A DNA stretch of 64,000 nucleotides from Haloarchaeobius iranensis (GCF_900103505.1 NZ_FNIA01000012.1:1-64000), one strand, 5' to 3'. Positions 26,973 to 35,102 are shown, counted from the stretch's first letter. A program made the numbers and translations. Notes: generated from the sequence alone by a model not told the origin.

Positions 26973-27098
26973 TCAGCTTTCGAACAGACTTTCCAATTCG
27001 GCGTTTACTGCGTCTTCGCTAATGTCAGTGTCCGAGAGATCGAACGTGACATCAGCCATATCCTCGTACGTCGAGAGGTTCGGTGGTTCGTTTGACAT
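26973..27098 (-). CDS. 41-residue acidic protein in the DUF1102 operon
   Basis: The frame MSNEPPNLSTYEDMADVTFD continues through DISEDAVNAE to a C-terminal LFES. It begins seven bases after the stop of the 211-residue DUF1102 gene, in the same direction. There is no signal or membrane segment, so it would stay in the cytoplasm. Composition is haloarchaeal (9 Asp/Glu in the last 22 residues). Position suggests an operon member, perhaps a chaperone-like or regulatory peptide for the secreted neighbours; that is inference. Confidence 0.5.
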   Translation of the reverse strand: MSNEPPNLSTYEDMADVTFDLSDTDISEDAVNAELESLFES

Positions 27099-27105
27099 GA
27101 TCTCC

Positions 27106-27741
27106 TTAGGGCTGTCTTGCAGTTATCTGAATTTCGTCGCTTACCTCTACTGAACCGATTGCACTGGATGGAACTGCCAGTGCAACGAGATTGAACCGGA
27201 GCTCATCGCCAGGACTGAGTCCTTTAATACCGATGAAGGAAACATCCTCTGGGACTGGTATCCCTGGCCAGATAACTCCCCATTCAATATCCACCTCGAT
27301 CTCGTCCGGGTTTTGTGGTTCAAGGAGCACTGCGAGGGCCCCATCGATGTCCGGTGGGAAAACCTGGCCATCAATATCACCGTAGGCTAACGGTGTCACG
27401 GCGACATCGACTTCCTGCGTCCCTTGGTTCTGAATCTTGAAGATGTCACCGATACTGGTGACCGCATTGGTGTTGATACCTTCTCCACCGGCAACACCGC
27501 TTCCGATGTTGTTGTTATCGTCGGTCAGGCTGATTGCCAGTGCATCGTTCGAGGTCGTGTCAGCGTAGTTTCCGTTCGGACCATCGCCGGGCTGGATACC
27601 AAGATATGCGCTCGCGTCGTTTGCGACGGTGACACTGATGTCACGCTCGGCTTCGACGTTGGAAAACGCACCGGTACCCATTGCTGCCGCACCGCCTCCG
27701 GCGAGAGCTCCGAGGCTCAACACGAATTTTCTACGGTTCAT
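27106..27741 (-). CDS. secreted DUF1102/TasA-like protein (211 aa)
   Basis: The signal peptide MNRRKFVLSLGALAGGGAAA, with RRKF as in Tat signals, is followed by 'GAFSNVEAERDISVTVANDASAYLGI'. The mature part (about 170 residues) is predicted all-beta: 'ALAISLTDDNN', 'DIFKIQNQGTQEVDVAV', 'IEVDIEWGVIWPG', 'LRFNLVALAV'. The pattern is that of DUF1102, whose members have been related to bacterial TasA/camelysin and to archaeal bundling pilins. It forms an operon with the 183-residue paralogue 11 bases upstream. Confidence 0.85.
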   Translation of the reverse strand: MNRRKFVLSLGALAGGGAAAMGTGAFSNVEAERDISVTVANDASAYLGIQPGDGPNGNYADTTSNDALAISLTDDNNNIGSGVAGGEGINTNAVTSIGDIFKIQNQGTQEVDVAVTPLAYGDIDGQVFPPDIDGALAVLLEPQNPDEIEVDIEWGVIWPGIPVPEDVSFIGIKGLSPGDELRFNLVALAVPSSAIGSVEVSDEIQITARQP

Positions 27742-27752
27742 CTGTATTACCT

Positions 27753-28304
27753 CTAACTAGTGGCGTCTGCGTTGAACGTCACCGAATCGAGGAGCTCGTC
27801 GCCGTCACCCACACTTTCACCTTCCGTGTCGATCTCGATACTGACAGTGACACTACTACCAGTACTGAGGGTGACTGGATTATTACCACTACCAATCGAG
27901 GTTCCGTCGTCGTAGGCGTTACTGTCAGTGTAGAACTTCACCAGACCGCTATTGTCTCCGCTCTTGCTGAGACTGACGTCAACCTCTTGAGTTCCCTGAT
28001 TCTCGATGACAAAGAGGTCATCAATTTGCGTAACTGCATCGGGGTTGACCCCGTCACCACCAGCACCAGTTGCGTTATTGGAATCCAGGTTGATGGCCAG
28101 CGTTCCACCGTTTCCATCGTCGGTCACGTACTCGGAGTTAGCGCCACCGGTCCCTTCAAGCCGAAGGTACGCGCTTGCGTCGTCAGCAACCTCAACGTCG
28201 ATATTTCGAGTTGCACTCACACTCGTGAACGCCCCGGTACCTAATGCAGCTGCCCCGCCGGCAGCGAGCGATCCGACCCCTGCGATGAACTTGCGTCGTT
28301 CCAT
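27753..28304 (-). CDS. secreted DUF1102/TasA-like protein (183 aa)
   Basis: The signal peptide MERRKFIAGVGSLAAGGAAA (Tat-like RRKF) precedes 'GAFTSVSATRNIDVEVADDASAYLRLEG', closely parallel to the 211-residue paralogue. The mature domain of about 150 residues is beta-rich, with 'LAINLDSNNATGAGGDGVNPDAVTQIDDLFVIENQGTQEVDVSL' and a last strand 'LLDSVTFNADATS'. It is probably the first gene of the leftward operon and a likely fibre-forming subunit. The last residues carry no membrane anchor. Confidence 0.85.
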   Translation of the reverse strand: MERRKFIAGVGSLAAGGAAALGTGAFTSVSATRNIDVEVADDASAYLRLEGTGGANSEYVTDDGNGGTLAINLDSNNATGAGGDGVNPDAVTQIDDLFVIENQGTQEVDVSLSKSGDNSGLVKFYTDSNAYDDGTSIGSGNNPVTLSTGSSVTVSIEIDTEGESVGDGDELLDSVTFNADATS

Positions 28305-28744
28305 GGTCGTGTTCTACCTCGTTCGAGCGACCTCACACGAGCGGTCGTCCCCCGGTCCCCCCAGGTGACGCCGGCTCGCACCGGGTCGCTTCACTCGAAC
28401 CCAATGGGAGGTACCCGTACTGTATTGAGTGACCTGAGCCATATCCGGTAAGGTCTGAGCGAGCAAGCCCTCGGTTCAGACTGGGTCGGAACTTCTCTCT
28501 GGCCTGCTCTGAGAGGCTGGTATCAGCTGCCCGAGCAGCCGAACCGGCGGTTACGAACGGGAACCGGCAAGGCATTCCCCCTCATCGACGAACTTCGGCC
28601 TCACCCGTCTGAAACCGTCGATATGCACTGATTAATGCACCCGGTACGGTGCTAATTCGATGCTAAACCAACTCCCCGAACCGATAATTTAGCTGAAGAG
28701 TGGGACAGTTTTTTATGGTGGTGAGATAACAAATCAGACAACGC
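28305..28744. promoter_or_regulatory. divergent promoter region of the DUF1102 cluster
   Basis: This 440-base spacer separates the leftward secreted-protein operon from the rightward regulator gene. A TATA-like TTTTTTATGG at 28708-28717 lies about 30 bases before the regulator ATG, consistent with a leaderless transcript. A weaker AT-rich stretch at 28418-28427 may serve the leftward operon, leaving a leader of about 100 bases. TGCAC occurs twice around 28624-28639 as a short direct repeat. No gene is visible in between. Confidence 0.45.
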
Positions 28745-29329
28745 ATGGGGGTCGCAAAAGCGAAGGGGGACGAGGAGGCGCAGCCATCGACACGCGTCTC
28801 CGAGGACGAGCTGTTCGACGTGCTTTCGAACCACCGACGACGGTACGCGGTGCACGTCATGAAACGTGAGGATGCGGGGCGGCTGGAGATCGGGCCGATG
28901 GCCGAGCAGATCGCGGCCTGGGAGAACGAGGTCGCGCTGTCGGAGGTGGGTTACGAGGAGCGCAAGCGTGTGTACACCGCGCTCCAGCAGCAGCACCTGC
29001 CGATGATGGACGACGCGGGCGTCGTCGAGTTCGACAAGGACCGGGGGGTCGTCGAGCCGACGCCGGCGCTGGCGGACGTGGACCTCTACCTCGACGTCGT
29101 CCGGGGGAAGGAGATACCCTGGAACGAGTACTACGTCGGGCTCTCGGCGTTCTCGCTGGCGCTCGTCGCCGGTGTGGGGCTGGACGTGACGCCGTTCTCC
29201 CTCCTCCCGGAGTTCGCCTGGATGGTGTTCATCGTGGTCGCGTTCGCCTGCTCGGCGCTGGCCCACCGCTACTACGTCGCCGAGCTGGAACTCGGTGACT
29301 CGGAAGCACCACCGGAACTCGACCGATGA
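28745..29329 (+). CDS. winged-helix protein with two membrane helices
   Basis: The 194-residue protein begins with a winged-helix domain (about 18-105): 'SEDELFDVLSNHRRRYAVHVMKRED', then 'VGYEERKRVYTALQQQHLPMMDDAGVVEFDKDRGVVEPT', the form seen in the haloarchaeal DUF7344-type regulators. Two membrane helices follow (YYVGLSAFSLALVAGVGL and AWMVFIVVAFACSALAHRYYV). It is divergent to the DUF1102 operon and overlaps the next secreted-protein gene (ATGA), so it probably controls this secretion cluster from the membrane. Confidence 0.82.
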   Translation: MGVAKAKGDEEAQPSTRVSEDELFDVLSNHRRRYAVHVMKREDAGRLEIGPMAEQIAAWENEVALSEVGYEERKRVYTALQQQHLPMMDDAGVVEFDKDRGVVEPTPALADVDLYLDVVRGKEIPWNEYYVGLSAFSLALVAGVGLDVTPFSLLPEFAWMVFIVVAFACSALAHRYYVAELELGDSEAPPELDR

Positions 29330-29826
29330 CGCGCCTCAAGCTGCTGAGCGCCGTGCTCGCCGTGGCGGCAGCAGCAGCGCTCGTCACGGGAAGTGCGGGC
29401 TTCTCGTCGGTGAGTGCGGAACGAGGCGTCTCCGTGACCGTCGTCGAGGACGACCAGGCGCTCGTGAACGTCGAGGCCTGCTACACGTCGGCGAGCCCGA
29501 ACCAGGGGAACCAGTCGCCCGTAAAAGTCAGGGTGACGAACCAGCTCCCGACCGCCCTGACCATCGAGCACGTGAACGGCGAGTCCGTCCCGCCTGGGCG
29601 GGAGACGGTCGCGCCGGGCGGGCAGGTGGTGGTCAACCAGGCCTACGACTCGCCGATGTCTGAGGTGACCGTCGAACTCGAGAGCGACGGCGGGACGGGC
29701 GTCACGCTGACCCGGACCGTCGTCCAGAAGTCGAACTGTCCGTTCCGGGCGGGGAACGGCGGGAACGAGTCCAACGACGGTGACGACGACGCGGCGGACG
29801 ACAGCCACCAGAGCGACGACGACTGA
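29326..29826 (+). CDS. secreted DUF1102-related protein (166 aa)
   Basis: The Sec-type signal peptide (MTRLKLLSAVLAVAAAAALV) is followed by 'AGFSSVSAERGVSVTVVEDDQALVNVEACY', the same N-terminal pattern as the two proteins of the opposite operon. The middle is beta-rich ('VKVRVTNQLPTALTIEHV', 'VEVTVELES'-like strand), with two Cys (ACYTS and SNCPFR) that could form a disulphide. The tail is poly-acidic. The ATG overlaps the regulator's stop by four bases. Confidence 0.75.
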   Translation: MTRLKLLSAVLAVAAAAALVTGSAGFSSVSAERGVSVTVVEDDQALVNVEACYTSASPNQGNQSPVKVRVTNQLPTALTIEHVNGESVPPGRETVAPGGQVVVNQAYDSPMSEVTVELESDGGTGVTLTRTVVQKSNCPFRAGNGGNESNDGDDDAADDSHQSDDD

Positions 29827-29844
29827 GCTGTCGGCTCGTCCCGT

Positions 29845-30795
29845 TCAGGTCCGCTCGTAGACGATCATCCCGCCGCGCTCGTGTCGCTCGACCTCGCCGC
29901 GTTCTTCCAGCACGTCGAGATGGCCGATAGCCTCGCTCATCCCCGAGAACTGTTCGGTCACGGGGAGGTTCTCGAACAGGCCGTGCATCAGGTCGACCGC
30001 GGTCATCGGGCCGTCGAGTAGCTCGTGAACCTCAGCAGTGCGGTCCTCGTGTGCGTCGAGTATCTCCTGGATGCGACCCGCCGGGTCGGTGATGGGCTCG
30101 CGGTGGCCGGGAAGGAGCCGGTCGTAGCCGGCGTCACGCTGGCGCGCCAGACAGTCGTTGTATCGCGGGAGGATGCGGGGACGCTCACCGCCGGACTCCG
30201 TGGGCGGCTGGAGGAACGGGTTCGGAGTGATATCGGGGAGGACGTTGTCGCCGACGAGACAGACCGTGTCGCCGTCGCCGTCCTCGTAGGTGAAGGTCAG
30301 CTCTCCGAGGGCGTGACCAGTGACCCCGTCGACGCTGAGTTCGGTGCCCGCGACCGTGACGGTGTCGCCAGCGGCGAGTGTCACGTCCACGTCGACGTCG
30401 GGGGCGTAGTTGAGGAACGCCTCGGGCAGCTCGGTCACGGTGTCGGCCGTCGCGGCGGACATCCCGTTGCGCTCGAAGAAGTCGGTGAAGAACTCGCGCT
30501 CGTACGCCCAGCGGCCGGCGAAGTCGCCGACGATCTCGGCACAGGGCTCGCTCGCGCACACCGTCGCGCCGCGGTCGGCGAACCGGTGGGCGCTCCCGAA
30601 GTGGTCGGGGTGCGGGTGGGTCACGAGCACCCGCTCGATGTCGTCCGGCGTCAGGTCGTGCTCCTCCAGCGCGGTGAGCAACTCGGCCCACGCTTCCTCG
30701 CTGTCGGGACCAGGATCGACAAGCGTGCGCCCGGCGAGGTAGGCGTTGATGGGGCCGACCTGGAAGGGCGTCGGAATCGGATACCGCTCGAACAT
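29845..30795 (-). CDS. MBL-fold metallohydrolase
   Basis: The 316-residue protein has the metallo-beta-lactamase signature HPHPDH (His60, His62, Asp64, His65), a further His in 'DGVTGHALGELTF', Asp in 'CLVGDNVLPDI' and His in 'LLPGHREPI'. A C-terminal winged-helix-like extension ('LLDGPMTAVDLMHGLFENLPVTEQF...HLDVLEERGEVERHE') is typical of the LACTB2-like/hydroxyacylglutathione-hydrolase-like subgroup. Substrate is unknown. ATG at 30795 starts directly at the domain. Confidence 0.9.
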   Translation of the reverse strand: MFERYPIPTPFQVGPINAYLAGRTLVDPGPDSEEAWAELLTALEEHDLTPDDIERVLVTHPHPDHFGSAHRFADRGATVCASEPCAEIVGDFAGRWAYEREFFTDFFERNGMSAATADTVTELPEAFLNYAPDVDVDVTLAAGDTVTVAGTELSVDGVTGHALGELTFTYEDGDGDTVCLVGDNVLPDITPNPFLQPPTESGGERPRILPRYNDCLARQRDAGYDRLLPGHREPITDPAGRIQEILDAHEDRTAEVHELLDGPMTAVDLMHGLFENLPVTEQFSGMSEAIGHLDVLEERGEVERHERGGMIVYERT

Positions 30796-31103
30796 ACTCG
30801 GGAGTGACCCCTCTCGGAAGTAAACCCTTGGGCCTCGGCGAAAACGGTGGGTCGGCGGGACAGGCAGGAGTGGGTCCCGAAGTGATGCCCACGGGTCCCT
30901 GGCGCGTCTGTGCGCGCCTCGTGGCATGAGTTGCTATGGGAGTCCAGACGGCGGCTGTGGCACGGTGTGGATTCCTCGCCGACCGCAGCTTTAGGTCTGC
31001 CTAACAATAACAAAAAGCTGCCGGTTTTGGCGAGCCTAAAAAAGACGACTTCTGACCCCCTCTCGGCGACACGTTTATAGCTCGCTCCACCGTACTCTCG
31101 TCT
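30796..31103. promoter_or_regulatory. upstream region with two DtxR/IdeR-like boxes
   Basis: Two related inverted repeats lie here: TTAGGTCTGCCTAA at 30991-31004 (perfect) and TTTTGGCGAGCCTAAAA at 31025-31041 (one imperfect position in the TTAGG/CCTAA arms). They are 36 bases apart centre to centre. Such arms with a four-base spacer resemble operators of DtxR/IdeR-type metal regulators. A TATA-like TTTATA at 31074-31079 lies 25-30 bases before the ATG at 31104. The rest of the spacer holds no gene. Confidence 0.5.
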
Positions 31104-31331
31104 ATGAACCGGCACTTCAGAGACGCCCGATACCACGCACGACGCACCGCCGAGGAACTCGCCGCCGGCCTCGAGATGGAGCTCGAACCCGTCCGCGAGC
31201 GCGTCGGAGCCCGCATCGACGAGTACCGTGGCGTCGAGGAGCCGGAACCCGAGCCGACCCGCACCGAGCGCGTCCGCAGGGTCGGCTCGAACGCCCGCGA
31301 CCGTCTGGGCGGAATGCCCATCAGCCGGTAG
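31104..31331 (+). CDS. small charged helical protein, possibly metal-regulated
   Basis: The 75-residue protein, MNRHFRDARYHARRTAEELA and onward, is strongly helical and charged, with alternating Arg/Glu stretches and ending GGMPISR. There is no membrane segment and no Cys. It resembles small conserved haloarchaeal proteins of unknown function. Its leaderless-type promoter is preceded by two DtxR/IdeR-like boxes, which suggests control by iron or manganese. It ends 49 bases before tRNA-Val. Confidence 0.65.
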   Translation: MNRHFRDARYHARRTAEELAAGLEMELEPVRERVGARIDEYRGVEEPEPEPTRTERVRRVGSNARDRLGGMPISR

Positions 31332-31380
31332 GCTGGAAGGCAACCCTTAAGTTTCGGAACCGGGTAGCGACAGGTGTCGC

Positions 31381-31455
31381 GGGTTGGTGGTCTAGTCCGG
31401 TTATGACACCTCCTTCACACGGAGGAAGTCGGCAGTTCAAATCTGCCCCAACCCA
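31381..31455 (+). tRNA. tRNA-Val (anticodon CAC)
   Basis: The acceptor stem GGGTTGG pairs with CCAACCC. The anticodon stem CCTCC/GGAGG encloses TTCACAC, giving anticodon CAC, and the T-loop is TTCAAAT. The discriminator is A and CCA is not encoded. Its 3' part (31434-31455) is repeated with one extra base at 45929-45949, marking the ends of the provirus. The tRNA remains intact after integration. Confidence 0.95.
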
Positions 31456-31606
31456 CTAAGATTCTCACCGTTTCTGAAGGAAGAGCGGACGCGCTGTAGC
31501 GACCGCTCTCGCGCCCGGAATCGGCGGAGTCGGGGTTGGCGATTCTGGCGGTCGAAATCCTATTCCAGTAAGTTCCTTGGCGCGGCCCCTCGCAGTCTTG
31601 CGGTTC
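31434..31606. repeat. attL with extended imperfect direct repeat
   Basis: This stretch includes the tRNA-Val 3' end and about 150 bases of the element's left arm. It is repeated imperfectly at 45929-46100. The longest identical block is 32 bases (31462-31493 and 45956-45987), and the 15-bp arm word lies at 31543-31557. No gene is seen in it. Confidence 0.85.
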
Positions 31607-31628
31607 TCGTATCCGAGAGGTGGTCTGC

Positions 31629-31865
31629 GTGAGTGCCGAGAGCCAGTTCGGTATCTCGGCCGAGGAGCTTCGGGTCCGCGAGAAGGCCCGCCCGAAGCCG
31701 ACCACGTCGCGCGAGTTCCGGTGCGACGAGTGCAAGGCTCGTTGCACCCGGCTGACCGAGGGCGGTGAGGCTGGCCATGCGTACTTCTGTTCCCGGCGGC
31801 TCCGCCGGACAGGAGCCGAGCGCGAGCGGCCGACGCTGGATGAGCTTGACCGAGGTGACGCGTGA
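31629..31865 (+). CDS. small zinc-finger-like protein, first gene of left operon
   Basis: The 78-residue protein starts at GTG 31629 (GTG at 31620 also possible). It contains 'FRCDECKARCTRLTEGG' and 'AYFCSRRLRR', i.e. Cys-x2-Cys, a further Cys and a fourth Cys, a candidate zinc site. The C-terminus is acidic. The next gene starts inside its stop codon, so it belongs to the replication-type operon. Function is unknown; small zinc-finger proteins are usual in early regions of archaeal viruses. Confidence 0.6.
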   Translation: MSAESQFGISAEELRVREKARPKPTTSREFRCDECKARCTRLTEGGEAGHAYFCSRRLRRTGAERERPTLDELDRGDA

Positions 31866-32047
31866 TGCCGCGGTGCAGTATCTGCGGTTCCAGCGTCCAG
31901 CACCCGCGTGAGAGCGTCTACATCGAGGGGTACGACGACCGTCGCGAGCGGGTTCGCTACTCGATTCTCTGTACGACCTGCCAGCCACAGCACCCGAGGG
32001 AGAACCAGTACACCCCGAGGCGGCTCCCGCGAGGTGAGCACCGGTGA
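31865..32047 (+). CDS. small two-CxxC zinc-finger protein
   Basis: The 60-residue protein starts at ATG 31865: 'MPRCSICGSSVQHPRESVYI' and later 'YSILCTTCQPQHP'. Two CxxC pairs 30 residues apart form a likely zinc finger; between them is a basic/acidic 'GYDDRRERVR' loop. Its start overlaps the stop of the previous gene, and its stop overlaps the GTG of the next one (32044). Probably a nucleic-acid-binding accessory protein of the left operon. Confidence 0.65.
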   Translation: MPRCSICGSSVQHPRESVYIEGYDDRRERVRYSILCTTCQPQHPRENQYTPRRLPRGEHR

Positions 32048-32430
32048 CGTACAACCGGGAGCTGCGTGAGCGTATCGTCGAGGCCATCGACGAGGATCCC
32101 GCGCGGTTCCTTGACCATGACCTGGTCGGGAACGACGACGCGCGGCGTCTCGCCGTCGCGCGTATCGAGGGCATCGACCGACTCCAGGTAATCAACTGCT
32201 GGAAGCAGTGCGAGCGGGCGCTGGACCGCGAGACCCGCGAGAAATTGCTGGCGCTGCTGGACCGTCGTCGCGACTACCTGATTGAGCACGGCGAGCGCGG
32301 CGACCGACCGCAGCGCGATCCCGAGAGCATCGAAGAGTGGTCGGCCGAGACCGTCCACGTCGACGGCGACGGGAACCCGGTCGAACGCGGGCGAAGTGCG
32401 ACCGCGAAGCTGCACGAGGTGCGACAGTGA
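32044..32430 (+). CDS. hypothetical protein of the left operon
   Basis: The 128-residue charged helical protein has a GTG start overlapping the previous stop. It contains 'ELRERIVEAIDEDPARFLDHDLVG', 'IEGIDRLQVINCWKQCERAL' and 'REKLLALLDRRRDYL'. There is no membrane segment or catalytic motif. The C-terminal GTGA overlap with the next, large gene implies translational coupling, so it may act with the replication protein. I do not recognise a family. Confidence 0.65.
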   Translation: MTYNRELRERIVEAIDEDPARFLDHDLVGNDDARRLAVARIEGIDRLQVINCWKQCERALDRETREKLLALLDRRRDYLIEHGERGDRPQRDPESIEEWSAETVHVDGDGNPVERGRSATAKLHEVRQ

Positions 32431-34043
32431 CGGGGCAGACGGTGACGCAGCCCCACGAGTTCGAGGCGTACCTGAAGTATCCGCAGTACGGGCTGGGTCC
32501 GTACCAGCTGCTCGCGAAGGCCATCGTCGGACGATTCGATGGATACGCCGAGTTCGAGACCGAGATCGACGGCGAGCGCTGGGAGATCCAGTGTAACTAC
32601 TCGAAGACGGGTATCGCGCCCCGGCCGAGCGACAACATCGCTGGTGAGGCGCTGTACTCGTGGGACATCACGTGCAAGGGTGAGGGACGACGCAAGTTCT
32701 CGCCGATCATCGAGCCGCGGTTCCAGAACATGCGCCATCGCGAGAGCGGGGACGAACTCGGGTTCGGGAAACGCTGGTGGACGCGGTTCGGAACCGAGGG
32801 CGTCGACGTCGAGCTGAAAGCCAGCAACGTCGAGCCCGAGGAGGTGCCGAAGCTACTTCACGGCATCTTCGACGCGGTCGCGACCCACGCAGGACTGTCG
32901 ATGAACTCGCGGTACTTCACCGACCAGCCGAGCCCGGCGCACTCGCGAGTGACGGCCTACGAGCGGTACGTCCGGGTGCGACGGGAGATCGCGTCGAAGC
33001 TGCTGGCGAGTGGCACGATGATGAAAGCGATGCACCTGCTCGCCGACGAGAAGGGGACGAAGGCCGAGTACAAGGTCAATAACGAGGAGATCGTCGGGTA
33101 CATGCACCGGCTCTGGGTCGACCCGGAGAGCGCACAGAAACTGATTCCGAGCCACCGGTACGGCTTCCAGTTCAAGCACTACCACCCGAAGCACGTCAAA
33201 AGCGACCCCGAGAACCCACTGTATCACCCCAAGATTGGCGTGCTCATCAATCAGGAGCGCAACGGCGGCGATCCCATCGTGTGGCGCGACCTGGAGGACG
33301 CCGAGCGCGAGATCGAGGAGACGCTACTGAACTTCCTCGACTGGGGTAGCGTGCCGACCGACCCTGACCCGGGGACGTACGTCGAGGACGACCATTTCCG
33401 ACCGGCGGCTCGCGAGGAGACGGTCGCGATGTACGACGACCCGACGCCACAGATCGAGGCCGAGCAGGAGCACCTGCTGGTCACGTCGCTTCGGGACATG
33501 ACGGACGCCGACCTGGACGTGCTCGACCAGCTGCTCACCGACGGCGGTGGGCAGCACTACGAGGAGATCGCCGAGGAGACTGGACGTGGAGTGAGTACCA
33601 TCTACCGTGCGCTGAAGCGCCTCGGTGCCGTGCTGGAGAACGACGACGGCGTAGTGAGCTTCGCGTCGCGGAAGTTCCACGACGAGCTGAAAGGTATCAT
33701 CGAGAGCACCGAGCACCAGGTGAAGAACGCGGCCGACCGCGCGGCGAAGATCCTCGGGATGAACCGGTGTCAGGCGGAGTCGTCGGCATTCCAGCTGTGG
33801 CTGAACAAGTACGGTGCGGAGGTCACGGTCAACGACGACGGGAGCGTGGAGACGGTGCGTATCGAGACGATGCTGTCGAAGCTGAAGGCGACAGCGAAGC
33901 CGCGCATTCAGGACGTGCTCGCAGAGGGCCGGAAGGCGTGGCACAAGAGCGGCTACGACGTGATCGACCTGGCCGGTGCCGAGGTCGTCGCGAAGATCGA
34001 CGGGGAGCGCGAACGGGGCGTTTTCGCCGCGCTCGCCCGGTAG
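32427..34043 (+). CDS. large protein, candidate replication initiator of the provirus
   Basis: The 538-residue protein has a GTG start coupled to the previous gene. The N-terminal 350 residues have mixed alpha/beta content with 'EFEAYLKYPQYGLGPYQLLAKAI', 'WEIQCNYSKTGIAPRPSDNIAGEALYSWDI' and 'HRYGFQFKHYHPKHV'. A winged-helix domain follows at about 354-415 ('DLDVLDQLLTDGG', 'GVSTIYRALKRLGAVLE'), and a C-terminal helical part with 'VLAEGRKAWHKSGYDVIDLAG'. It has no P-loop. Size, DNA-binding domain and position as last gene of the early operon fit a replication protein of the betapleolipovirus type; this is inference, as no catalytic motif is visible. Confidence 0.6.
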   Translation: MTGQTVTQPHEFEAYLKYPQYGLGPYQLLAKAIVGRFDGYAEFETEIDGERWEIQCNYSKTGIAPRPSDNIAGEALYSWDITCKGEGRRKFSPIIEPRFQNMRHRESGDELGFGKRWWTRFGTEGVDVELKASNVEPEEVPKLLHGIFDAVATHAGLSMNSRYFTDQPSPAHSRVTAYERYVRVRREIASKLLASGTMMKAMHLLADEKGTKAEYKVNNEEIVGYMHRLWVDPESAQKLIPSHRYGFQFKHYHPKHVKSDPENPLYHPKIGVLINQERNGGDPIVWRDLEDAEREIEETLLNFLDWGSVPTDPDPGTYVEDDHFRPAAREETVAMYDDPTPQIEAEQEHLLVTSLRDMTDADLDVLDQLLTDGGGQHYEEIAEETGRGVSTIYRALKRLGAVLENDDGVVSFASRKFHDELKGIIESTEHQVKNAADRAAKILGMNRCQAESSAFQLWLNKYGAEVTVNDDGSVETVRIETMLSKLKATAKPRIQDVLAEGRKAWHKSGYDVIDLAGAEVVAKIDGERERGVFAALAR

Positions 34044-34430
34044 CGCGGCCCCGAGTAGAGGCATCACTGTCTCGTACCCCTGTTTTCTCCATCTGAGTTG
34101 CCTATTTCGGGGTTCGTAGGTCAATTTTGGTTGGTCATCTGGTCATGGCGTGGCTCGTCGAGCTCGAGATCGGGGCGGCGACCGCGCGGGTCGTTCCCGG
34201 CGGGCGGGAACATCCCCTTGGAGAGTGTGCCCAAGGGCACAAACAGAAAAAATACTCAGCCCCCGCCCACGCCTCCGCACAACCGTTTGAGCGTGACATT
34301 CTTGACGAGGGGGTGTCCATTCGATTCAATTGAGAGCACTATTCCACTACGAAGTCTCCGCTCTGCATTGTCCGATATCTTAATCTGAACCTCTCCACTT
34401 TTCTGCCCTGGCTTCTTTAGTTCGGCTGAG
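34044..34430. other. gene-poor spacer with hairpin, start of AT-rich block
   Basis: After the large gene comes a near-perfect hairpin CCCTTGG-9-CCAAGGG at 34215-34237 followed by AAAAAATAC, which could be a terminator or part of an origin. From about 34300 the base composition drops sharply into AT-rich DNA. A 62-residue frame from 34145 lacks supporting features and is not called. An AT-rich promoter for the next gene is likely at 34370-34415. Confidence 0.45.
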
Positions 34431-35012
34431 ATGTTATTTGGAGTTAGCCTGCAGATATGGAGCGTAATTCTAATTCTAATCACGCTCATTATTGGAGTGG
34501 TTGATTTTTATTTTACCCACATTGAAGCCCCGAAATCTGAGGTAATATTTAGCTCAAGAGTTGCTCCAGATGCATCACCGCATTCAACGATAGGTGGTGA
34601 AATCCAGATGGAATTATATTTCAAGGCGAATAACCGAGGTGACGATAATGCCCATATCATCTCTGCAGAATTAGACTGGATCGAGTTCTACAACGCTCAA
34701 GATTCTAAGGATGAGAGACATATTGTGCATTACGAAGAACTTGCAGACTCGGTTTATGGTCAAGAGCCCCTCGTGATTCTACATGAGGGAAGAGATGCAG
34801 ATGGGAGAGCTCCCATCCAGATTCTACAGGGAGAGTTAGTTGAGATTTTCATAGTAATTCGCATTTTCTCAGTGGGCCACCTCAAGACAGTAAAAGAAGA
34901 TTACGAGAATGCGAAGGCGCGGATTGTATTCACCGTGCTTGACGGAGAACGGGAGTATACTGTAGAGATAGATAGTGATTCCGTGGATGCATCAAAGTTG
35001 GAACCCCCCTGA
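34431..35012 (+). CDS. membrane-anchored hypothetical protein, AT-rich cargo
   Basis: The 193-residue protein has one N-terminal helix (IWSVILILITLIIGVVDFYF) followed by a beta-rich exposed domain: 'IQMELYFKANNRGDDNAHIISAELDWIEFY', 'LVEIFIVIRIFSVGHL', 'ARIVFTVLDGEREYTVEI'. Codon use is far more AT-rich than the surrounding genome. No family is recognised. It begins a three-gene rightward block in the middle of the provirus that is not part of the conserved virus core. Confidence 0.65.
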   Translation: MLFGVSLQIWSVILILITLIIGVVDFYFTHIEAPKSEVIFSSRVAPDASPHSTIGGEIQMELYFKANNRGDDNAHIISAELDWIEFYNAQDSKDERHIVHYEELADSVYGQEPLVILHEGRDADGRAPIQILQGELVEIFIVIRIFSVGHLKTVKEDYENAKARIVFTVLDGEREYTVEIDSDSVDASKLEPP

Positions 35013-35102
35013 CCGAATTCCTCCGTGCTGATTCAGGCCCCATATACCAAGGGTCGCTGAAGCCAATAGACTAAACACATTATATACTAAATTGTTAGCT
35101 AC

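Noticed and set aside
34145-34333. 62-residue frame after the large early gene
   Set aside because: No motif, no coupling to neighbours, overlaps a hairpin likely to be a terminator or origin part.
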